A DNA stretch of 60,348 nucleotides from assembly GCA_018993265.1 (NCBI GenBank), contig JAGKSW010000023.1:1-60348 (forward strand), read 5' to 3'. The DNA comes from Nostoc sp. TH1S01 (lineage in GTDB: Bacteria > Cyanobacteriota > Cyanobacteriia > Cyanobacteriales > Nostocaceae). Shown piece by piece: positions 54,172-60,348 of the stretch. Each line of letters begins with the position of its first letter. Positions within the stretch are counted from its first letter, which is position 1. The position numbers and the translations under genes were made by a program. Under the pieces are notes generated by a model. The model was given only the letters and a program-made list of their open reading frames with translations. It did not search any database and was not told where the DNA came from.

Positions 54172-54344
54172 CAAAAAGTTACTAGTGTGATAAAAATTTC
54201 TCCAGAGAAAACACATCTAAATATTGATGAATTAGTAGTAAGAGATAGTAAAGTACCATAAATAAACAAAATGGATAGAGCAAGTGCGATCGCTAATTTC
54301 TGGAAGTTCCTTATAGCAGAGTGCTGAGTATGAACTTAACAATA

Positions 54345-54377
54345 AAAAATCAGGTGAATATTACACACCTGATTTTT
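54345..54377. terminator. putA terminator hairpin
   Basis: A perfect 12-bp stem AAAAATCAGGTG (54345-54356) with CACCTGATTTTT (54366-54377), loop 9 nt, about 50 bases after the putA stop, with A/T runs on both sides. It works as an intrinsic terminator in either direction and separates putA from the small-RNA array. Confidence 0.8.
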
Positions 54378-54428
54378 ATGTTTTAAAACTCACGCAGAGG
54401 CGAAAAGGCGCGGAGAGTTTTTACGAGA

Positions 54429-57400
54429 TTACTCTGCGCCTTCAATGGGTGCAAAGCCCTGGCGTTGAATATTTTCTGTAATTGTGCGCGGTTCGAGGAA
54501 CTGTAGCAAGTAGTCAGGGCCGCCTGCTTTAGAACCTACGCCAGAAAGTTTGAAGCCGCCAAAGGGTTGCCGAGCTACGATCGCCCCTGTAATATTCCTA
54601 TTAATGTACAAGTTGCCGACTTCAAATTCTTCTTGGGCTTGCTGAATATGCGAAGGTGTACGCGAATACAACCCGCCAGTCAAGGCAAAATCTGTATTGT
54701 TGGCAACTTTTAATGCTTCAGCAAAATCCTTCACCTTAATTACAGCTAACACAGGGCCAAATATTTCTTGTTGGGCAATGATGCCATCGGCTGGCACTTC
54801 ACTGAAGATAACAGGGCCGATAAAATAACCTTGTTCTGGTGCGGCTAACTCTAGGGCTAACTTTGCTTCAGCCTTACCCTTTTCAATATACTCCCGGATG
54901 CGATCGCGGGCGTTAGCATCAATCACAGGCCCTACCTGCGTACTCGGTAACTCAGCCTCCCCAATATTCAAAGATTTTGTCGCCTCAACCAACCTCGCAA
55001 CAAAAGTATCGTAGATTGATTCGACAACCACCACCCGCGAACAAGCCGAGCATTTCTGCCCACTGTAACCAAAGGCTGACTGCACAACGCCCACAACCGC
55101 CTGATCTAAATCAGCACTTTCATCCACAATGATGGCATTCTTACCACCCATCTCTGCAATAACTCGCTTCATGTGCCTTTGCATAGGCTTCAGAGTAGCC
55201 GCCTCTGAATAAATGCGACAGCCCACTTCTTGAGAACCAGTAAAAGCAATTACATGAGTATCAGGGTGACTCACCAAATAAGCCCCAACTTGCGAACCCT
55301 TACCAGGGACGTATTGAAAAACACCTTGAGGAATTCCCGCCTCAACCAAAATCTCTGTGAGTTTGGCAGTAATAATCGAAGATGTTTCCGCAGGTTTCAG
55401 CAGCGTACAATTACCCGTAACCAAAGCAGCCACAGTCATTCCACAAGCGATCGCCAACGGGAAATTCCAAGGCGAAATTACCACCGCCACTCCTTTAGCT
55501 CGGTAGATATAACGGTTTGTTTCTCCAGGTACGTCATAATTAACACCTTGCTCCAACCGTTCCATCTCATCAGCATAGTAACGGCAAAAATCTATCGCCT
55601 CCGAAACCTCTGCGTCAGCCTCCTTAACAGGCTTACCCACCTCCAAAACTATCCAAGCCGACATCTCTGCACGGCGTTGTTCCAGCAAATCCGCCGCCTT
55701 ACGTAAAATATCAGCCCGTTGCTTCACAGGCGTTTTCCGCCACCCAGGAAACGCCGCCTTCGCCGCTTCCATCGCCTGTTGGGCCTGTTCCACACTAATC
55801 AATCCAACCTTACCAATCACCTCACTGTAATTAGAAGGATTAACCGAATCAATCACCTCCAGAGTATTCACATACTCCCCATTAATCAAAGGCAAATAAC
55901 TCTTGCCAAACTCCCGACGCACACCCTCAAAAGCCTGCGCCGCCTTTCGTCTTCTTTCCTCCTCAGCATAATCACTATCCGCCGCACCGAGGAATGATGG
56001 ATTATTAACCGCAGATGGACGCGGATGTACGCGGATGTCATCTGCGTCCGTCTGCGTTAATCTGCGGTTATTTTCTTCTTTGAATATGGGAGGTGCAAGC
56101 AACTCCTCCACAGGCCGATTCTCCAAATTCTGCCGCAAGAACGAACTATTAGCCGTATTCTCCAACAACCGCCGAATTAGATACGCCATCCCCGGTAACA
56201 ATTCCCCGTAAGGACAATAAACCCTAACTCGATAACCCTTATCAACCAAAGCCTTAGCAAGTTTATCCCCCATCCCGTACAAAACTTGCATTTCAAAACA
56301 ACGGCGGGGAACCTGCAAACTTTCAGCTATAGCAATTGCCCGTGCTTGCGATCGCACGTTATGACTACCAATGGCAGCATATACATATTGATGATTTTCC
56401 AGCAACAACTGGGTTATCGCTTCAAAGTTCGCATCTGTCGCCACTTTGTCATTGTAAACAGGCTGCGGCCAATGCTTCTGGGCTGCTTTGATAGTTTCCT
56501 GATCCCAATACGCACCCTTCACCAACCGAATAGTTAGCGGATATCCGCGCTGCTTCAACCAAGCAATCACATTTCTGGCATCTTGCTCACTATCACGCAA
56601 GTATGCTTGGATAGTGATCCCTATATCTGTGCGTTGGCGAAACTCATCTTCTAACAATAACTTTTGCAAAATATTTAGAGTTAAATCTTTATACGCATAC
56701 TGTTCCATATCAAAATGGATAGCTGCGCCTAACTCTTTGGCATAACGTAATAAATTACGAATGCGATCGCTAACTCTTTTTTCACTACCCTCAGCATCTA
56801 AAGGGTCAAATTGCGAATAAAACGCCGTTAATTTCACAGAAACTTGGACTTTTGGTAGTCTTTCACCGTCTGCTTCATCAATAGCCGGAACATGATTCCA
56901 ATTTTTAGATGCTTCTATTAATTGGGCAATTAATTCTTGATAGCGTTCTAAATAAGACTGCGCTTCGACTTCTGTAATTACAGCTTCACCTAGTAAATCA
57001 ATAGTGAACGCCATTTTTTCTTTCCGCAGGCGTTCAACTGTTTTGATGACTTGTTTAATATTTTCCCCAGAAATATATTTATGCGCTAAAGTTTCCACCG
57101 CAGTCGAGACAGTTGTTGCAGCCACTTGTCCCGGCATGGAATCGGGGTTAGCAAAATTTAACATCCCCTTCAAAGCGGCTGGCAATTCTACTGTTTCATC
57201 CCCTAAATATTCTTGTAAATGGGCGGCAATTTCTGGTTTACTGCGTAACGCTGGCAGAGTATCAATAAAGCGGAAAAGTTGCACCCGCAAACCCGGATTA
57301 CTCATTGCCCAAGCTAGTAATTTATCATCCCAGCGCATTTGGTCGCGCAAGGAAGCTAAAAACGAGCGATTTTCTTGGGTAGCTGTTAAGAGTTGTTTAG

Positions 57401-57452
57401 CAATTTCCTGGGTTTTAGGTTCGTAGATGCTTGTTTGTACTTGTAATACCAC
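54429..57452 (-). CDS. putA: Bifunctional proline dehydrogenase / L-glutamate-gamma-semialdehyde dehydrogenase
   Basis: A 1007-residue enzyme that oxidises proline to glutamate in two steps. Residues ~130-430 are the FAD proline dehydrogenase barrel ('KLTAFYSQFDPLD', 'IHFDMEQYAYKDLTL', 'RLVKGAYWDQE', 'EMQVLYGMGD', 'YCPYGELLPGMAYLIRRL'); ~510-985 are the NAD aldehyde dehydrogenase with 'VISPWNFPLAI', 'FTGSQEVG', Glu in 'AEMGGKNAIIV' (~768) and catalytic Cys in 'GQKCSACSR' (~800). No DNA-binding N-terminus as in enteric PutA. Linker 460-482 is repeat-derived. The start is GTG 57452 with AGGAG 10 bases upstream. In Nostocales this pathway feeds on arginine/cyanophycin-derived proline. Confidence 0.94.
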   Translation of the reverse strand: MVLQVQTSIYEPKTQEIAKQLLTATQENRSFLASLRDQMRWDDKLLAWAMSNPGLRVQLFRFIDTLPALRSKPEIAAHLQEYLGDETVELPAALKGMLNFANPDSMPGQVAATTVSTAVETLAHKYISGENIKQVIKTVERLRKEKMAFTIDLLGEAVITEVEAQSYLERYQELIAQLIEASKNWNHVPAIDEADGERLPKVQVSVKLTAFYSQFDPLDAEGSEKRVSDRIRNLLRYAKELGAAIHFDMEQYAYKDLTLNILQKLLLEDEFRQRTDIGITIQAYLRDSEQDARNVIAWLKQRGYPLTIRLVKGAYWDQETIKAAQKHWPQPVYNDKVATDANFEAITQLLLENHQYVYAAIGSHNVRSQARAIAIAESLQVPRRCFEMQVLYGMGDKLAKALVDKGYRVRVYCPYGELLPGMAYLIRRLLENTANSSFLRQNLENRPVEELLAPPIFKEENNRRLTQTDADDIRVHPRPSAVNNPSFLGAADSDYAEEERRRKAAQAFEGVRREFGKSYLPLINGEYVNTLEVIDSVNPSNYSEVIGKVGLISVEQAQQAMEAAKAAFPGWRKTPVKQRADILRKAADLLEQRRAEMSAWIVLEVGKPVKEADAEVSEAIDFCRYYADEMERLEQGVNYDVPGETNRYIYRAKGVAVVISPWNFPLAIACGMTVAALVTGNCTLLKPAETSSIITAKLTEILVEAGIPQGVFQYVPGKGSQVGAYLVSHPDTHVIAFTGSQEVGCRIYSEAATLKPMQRHMKRVIAEMGGKNAIIVDESADLDQAVVGVVQSAFGYSGQKCSACSRVVVVESIYDTFVARLVEATKSLNIGEAELPSTQVGPVIDANARDRIREYIEKGKAEAKLALELAAPEQGYFIGPVIFSEVPADGIIAQQEIFGPVLAVIKVKDFAEALKVANNTDFALTGGLYSRTPSHIQQAQEEFEVGNLYINRNITGAIVARQPFGGFKLSGVGSKAGGPDYLLQFLEPRTITENIQRQGFAPIEGAE
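56006..56070 (-). repeat. Inverted-repeat element translated between PutA domains
   Basis: Outer arms TAACCGCAGAT (56006-56016) / ATCTGCGGTTA (56060-56070) are perfect; inner arms GGACGCGGATG (56017-56027) / CATCTGCGTCC (56039-56049) have one mismatch. 'CGCGGATG' also repeats directly. In frame it encodes the segment around 'RRLTQTDADDIRVHPRPSAV', between the two enzymatic domains. Confidence 0.75.
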
Positions 57453-57471
57453 AGATAGTAATCTCCTTAAC

Positions 57472-57502
57472 AGTTATCAGTTATCAGTTATCAGTTATCA
57501 GT
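57472..57502. repeat. Heptamer tandem repeat (AGTTATC)4 in the putA leader
   Basis: Four perfect AGTTATC copies at 57472-57499 plus a partial AGT, immediately 5' of the putA ribosome site (AAGGAG at about 57463-57468). Such heptanucleotide arrays are known in filamentous cyanobacteria. Confidence 0.85.
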
Positions 57503-57923
57503 AAAGAATGAGGTGTTTATCTTTGGTGAAACACCACACCAATTGGTGGTAGGCGTTGGTGGCGGGTTTAAATCCCCCAGCATACGCCGTGATCACTGTT
57601 TACTGTTTTAATTTAAGGCATAGCTGATTGTGTTCAGTCTGCCTCTTCTATTGTGACTCTTGGATTTTGTTGCTACCAGATTTAGAGAGGCTAGAGGTTA
57701 GGGGCGAGGGGCTAGAGAGTGTAAAACAGTATTACGGTGCTAGGGGCTAGTATTTGTTCCTTAACACTCGGTTGAAATTCCCTAACCTATTACCCCCTTA
57801 GTCCCCCCTTATCAAGGGGGGAAACTGGAAAATCTATTCCCTCCCCTTTCCAAGGGGAGGGTTAGGGAGGGGTAAAAGTAGGCGGGGGGATCTTTTATTA
57901 ACTCCGCACTCATCAACTTAACA
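57503..57923. other. Repeat-rich spacer between divergent putA and the molybdopterin-fold lipoprotein
   Basis: Contains CTAGAGGTTAGGGG-type short repeats (57688-57760) and a strong hairpin CCCCCCTT-ATC-AAGGGGGG at 57803-57821 followed by related 'CCCCTTTCCAAGGGGAGGG' words (57842-57860), all dispersed repeats. Promoters of both genes must lie here but cannot be placed. Confidence 0.6.
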
Positions 57924-58949
57924 ATGTGGTTGCATCCCAATTTGTGGAAAAACTTAGCTTTAACACCTTTAGCGATCGCAGTTATCTGTCAGGGAGGTTG
58001 TACCAACCACCCAACAGATAAACAACTGGAAATATGGCGTACTGAAGCAATTGCACGCAATGCGGAAATTGTGGCAGATAACGCCAAAAAAGCACAGCAA
58101 AGTCAGTGGAATTTAGTTATTCAAGGTGAAACTGCTACTGGCAAATCTTTAAAGTTAAATTGGCAACAGTTACAAGCTTTAGCAACCAATCATGTAAAAA
58201 CGCTTGATCCGCTAGATATCCAGCATTCTAACGAAGTTTTTGATTTCCGTGGTGTACCTGTATCGGCACTGCTGGAAAAGTTTGCTGTAGCGCCTCATGT
58301 TACGGATATCACCTTTGTTTCCTTTGATTCTTACCAAACTACCATCAGCCTGAAAGATTTATGGCAATATCCGATTACTTTAGCGATCGCTAAAAATAAC
58401 AAACCAATTCCTCGCGCTCAAGGCGGGCCACTTTATTTGGTCTTTCCCTATACTCAGTACCCACAACTACAACAAAAGTATGACACAACAAATTGGGCGT
58501 TTTATGTCAGTCATATAATAGTCGGGACTGAACCAGTTACATTAAGTGTGGGGAAACATCAAGTCAACTTAGCTACCTTAGATAAATTACCGCAAGTTAC
58601 CTTAGAGCAAACTGTTGGTTATAGAATTGCTTGGCCTAGTGGCAAAGTCAAACTCTATGGAGTTAGGCTGCGGGATATTTTCTCTGATCTCAAAGAACCA
58701 TTACCTCAACAGGGAGGAGTAATGATTCGTGGTAAAGCACCGTTTTATGATGATGCTCCGGTGCGATTTTCTACCAAAGATTTATCTGAGTGCGATATTT
58801 TACTAGTCACTCGCTGGGGTGAAAGCCGCGAATTAATTCCCGCGAAGATGGGTGGCCCCCTAACTTTAGCTTTTAGTTCTCAATGTCCTGCGAGAATCAG
58901 CCAGTCGCGCTGGGTAACATTTGTAGAAGAATTAACTACTACACCATGA
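57924..58949 (+). CDS. Exported protein with molybdopterin-oxidoreductase (sulfite-oxidase-like) folds
   Basis: A 341-residue exported protein. A hydrophobic N-terminus ending 'AVICQGGC' near residue 27 may be a lipobox, with Gln at -3 making it weak. Two tandem regions (~45-195 and ~200-335) look like the oxidoreductase molybdopterin-binding fold: 'FDFRGVPVSALLEKFAV', 'RAQGGPLYLVFPY', 'WAFYVSHIIVG', then 'KLYGVRLRDIF' and 'IPAKMGGPLTLAF'. The Cys that binds molybdenum in sulfite oxidases is not in the expected context, so it may be a non-catalytic, ligand-sensing version. Its TGA overlaps the ATG of the adenylate cyclase gene, suggesting a periplasmic input for that cyclase (inference). Confidence 0.75.
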   Translation: MWLHPNLWKNLALTPLAIAVICQGGCTNHPTDKQLEIWRTEAIARNAEIVADNAKKAQQSQWNLVIQGETATGKSLKLNWQQLQALATNHVKTLDPLDIQHSNEVFDFRGVPVSALLEKFAVAPHVTDITFVSFDSYQTTISLKDLWQYPITLAIAKNNKPIPRAQGGPLYLVFPYTQYPQLQQKYDTTNWAFYVSHIIVGTEPVTLSVGKHQVNLATLDKLPQVTLEQTVGYRIAWPSGKVKLYGVRLRDIFSDLKEPLPQQGGVMIRGKAPFYDDAPVRFSTKDLSECDILLVTRWGESRELIPAKMGGPLTLAFSSQCPARISQSRWVTFVEELTTTP

Positions 58950-60348
58950 AATTATTTAGTTTCCGCTCGATTCGGACGCGAATCATGACTGCAACGACAT
59001 TATTAAATGTGGCGTTAGTAGGTGCAGTTGTTTTGGTATGGGCAAAAACTGAAAATACCCTTTACCGAGAGCAGAAATTAAATGAAGCTAGATTCTTGTC
59101 TAGGGTGTTGGGGACTTCTACCTTTGCTAATCACCTGGAAGAGCGCAACTGGAGTCAAATGCGCCTTAACTTAAATGTGATGTTGCGAGAAAACGCAGAT
59201 TTTGTTTATATTTTAGTGTCGGATGCGCGACTAGAAAACCAAATTATTGCCGCCTACCCAGAATATTTACAAGGTCAATACATCCCCGATATTGTGCCAC
59301 TAAAAGTAAGCAATGCAGCAGAGAAAGTATCGCAAAAGTCTAGCTCTATTGAGACATTTGCATTGGCAGATATTCACTTTGGCAATCATATCAGGGCTAA
59401 ACGTGGCGATCGCATCATCGAAGTTGCTTCCACCATTTACAGATTATCGGGTGAAAAAATCGGCACTTTACGCATAGGCGTTTCGCTGCACCAAGTTAAC
59501 CGTGCTGTAGCTCATGCGGTAAATCAAGCATTGATAGTCGGTGCTGTCGGACTTTTAGTTAGTTGGGTATTTGCCTATATTCTCGCTAGACGCTTAAGCA
59601 AACCCATTTGCCGTCTACAAACTAGTGCGGCTCAAATTGCGGCGGGAGATTTACAACATCGCGCAGAAATTACCAATGCTGATGAAATTGGTGCGTTAGC
59701 AAATTCGTTTAATGAAATGTCTGCTGCTTTGCAAAGTTCATTTAGTAAATTACAAAAGACTTTGGAATCTTTTGAATTATTTGTGCCGAATAAATTTATT
59801 TTAGCGATCGCACCCCAAGGCATCGAAAATATTGAAGTAGGTATCGCCGTCACTCGCCACATCACAATTTTATTTTGTGACATTCGCGGTTACACTTCTA
59901 TGTCAGAGATGATGACACCAATAGAAATATTTACATTCTTGAATGACTACCTCGCTTGTATTGGGCAAGTAATTGATCAAGCAGGTGGGTTTATTGATAA
60001 ATATATTGGCGATGCAGTCATGGCTTTGTTTGATGATGACAACACCGATGGCGCACTCAAAGCAGCAATTTCAATGCACCAGTCGTTAGAGAAGTTTAAT
60101 CAAGAACGTATCCAAAAAAATCTACCCAGAATTAATATTGGCATTGGTCTACATCGTGGTGAAGTAGTCATGGGTACAGTAGGATTTACTTGCCGCATTG
60201 ATTCTACAGTCATCGGTGATGCAGTGAATATTGCTTCACGCATTGAAGGCTTAACTAAGCAATATGGCTGCGAAATTTTAATCACTGAATCAGTGCTTGA
60301 GAGTTTATCTCAACCAGAATTATTCTCATTGAGATTGGTAGATAAAGC
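58946..60348 (+). CDS. Membrane adenylate cyclase, class III (partial, runs off the window)
   Basis: An open frame of 467 codons with no stop before the window end, so the 3' end is missing. It has TM1 (~15-35), an extracytoplasmic sensor (~40-190), TM2 (~192-212), HAMP (~213-265) and a class III cyclase domain starting ~300. Metal-binding Asp residues are in 'LFCDIRGYTSM' and 'DKYIGDAVMALF'; the Lys in 'FIDKYIGD' and Thr in 'DSTVIGDAVNIASRIEG' fit ATP (cAMP) specificity, and Asn and Arg of 'NIASRIE' are the transition-state residues. All catalytic residues are present. The ATGA overlap at 58946-58949 couples it to the upstream exported protein. Confidence 0.9.
   Translation, partial: MKLFSFRSIRTRIMTATTLLNVALVGAVVLVWAKTENTLYREQKLNEARFLSRVLGTSTFANHLEERNWSQMRLNLNVMLRENADFVYILVSDARLENQIIAAYPEYLQGQYIPDIVPLKVSNAAEKVSQKSSSIETFALADIHFGNHIRAKRGDRIIEVASTIYRLSGEKIGTLRIGVSLHQVNRAVAHAVNQALIVGAVGLLVSWVFAYILARRLSKPICRLQTSAAQIAAGDLQHRAEITNADEIGALANSFNEMSAALQSSFSKLQKTLESFELFVPNKFILAIAPQGIENIEVGIAVTRHITILFCDIRGYTSMSEMMTPIEIFTFLNDYLACIGQVIDQAGGFIDKYIGDAVMALFDDDNTDGALKAAISMHQSLEKFNQERIQKNLPRINIGIGLHRGEVVMGTVGFTCRIDSTVIGDAVNIASRIEGLTKQYGCEILITESVLESLSQPELFSLRLVDK

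Noticed and set aside
52620-54175. CRISPR array as an explanation for the repeated units
   Set aside because: Units are about 100 nt, 170-465 bp apart, diverged and end in terminators; there are no short identical repeats with uniform spacers and no cas genes.

Overview
The window looks like chromosomal DNA of a filamentous, probably heterocyst-forming cyanobacterium of the Nostoc/Calothrix/Tolypothrix type. The evidence is the many GCGATCGC (HIP1) octamers inside and outside genes, an orange carotenoid protein with its recovery protein, a cyanobacterial-type phytochrome with an Rcp-like regulator, a hormogonium/pilus-type chemotaxis operon, and the many short tandem and dispersed repeats typical of these genomes. 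I see no rRNA, tRNA, CRISPR array, prophage or intact insertion sequence.

Layout. 0-3.7 kb: nadC, a type II peroxiredoxin with glutathione reductase (a thiol antioxidant pair), and a small conserved-looking ORF. 3.7-7.1 kb: a large TPR-CHAT (caspase-like) protein with eight nearly identical repeats. 7.3 kb: three phased 21-bp direct repeats in a gene-poor stretch. 7.7-15.3 kb: GNAT acetyltransferase, MsbA-like ABC exporter, sucrase/ferredoxin-like protein, a broken small membrane protein, DedA, an ABC-2 permease and a carotenoid cleavage oxygenase. 15.4-23 kb: a two-gene two-component system whose regulator has no output domain, Hsp20, and a 1.4-kb-codon hybrid kinase with two kinase cores and two receivers. 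23-23.6 kb: decayed IS605/TnpB and MITE-like debris. 23.8-30.8 kb: sucrose-phosphate synthase, murF and a membrane GGDEF/EAL protein.

31-43.7 kb: gene-poor stretch with two minus-strand terminators, a TPR protein, the photoprotective pair frp/ocp, a light-signalling cluster (phytochrome, Rcp-like regulator, REC-GAF kinase), a secreted small protein, a 2-oxoglutarate dioxygenase, a remnant of an MFS transporter and a KirBac-like channel. 44.3-51.8 kb: a five-gene chemotaxis-like operon (PatA-type regulator, CheY, CheW, MCP, CheA hybrid), same gene order as the hmp/pil motility operons. 51.8-54.4 kb: no protein genes, but six dispersed copies of a ~105-nt minus-strand unit, each with a conserved 5' motif, a fixed ~55-60-nt spacing and a covarying intrinsic terminator. 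I read this as a six-member small-RNA family lying upstream of the chemotaxis operon; it is the most interesting thing here. 54.4-60.3 kb: bifunctional proline catabolism enzyme PutA, then a molybdopterin-fold lipoprotein translationally coupled to a membrane adenylate cyclase that runs off the end.

Themes: much of the window is sensing and signalling (four histidine kinases plus CheA, five receiver-only or receiver-led regulators, c-di-GMP and cAMP enzymes) combined with photoprotection and stress functions. A second theme is intergenic repeat sequence that has moved into reading frames: three large proteins (hybrid kinase, CheA, PutA) carry repeat-derived linkers between domains. All family assignments are from reading the sequence; no database search was run.
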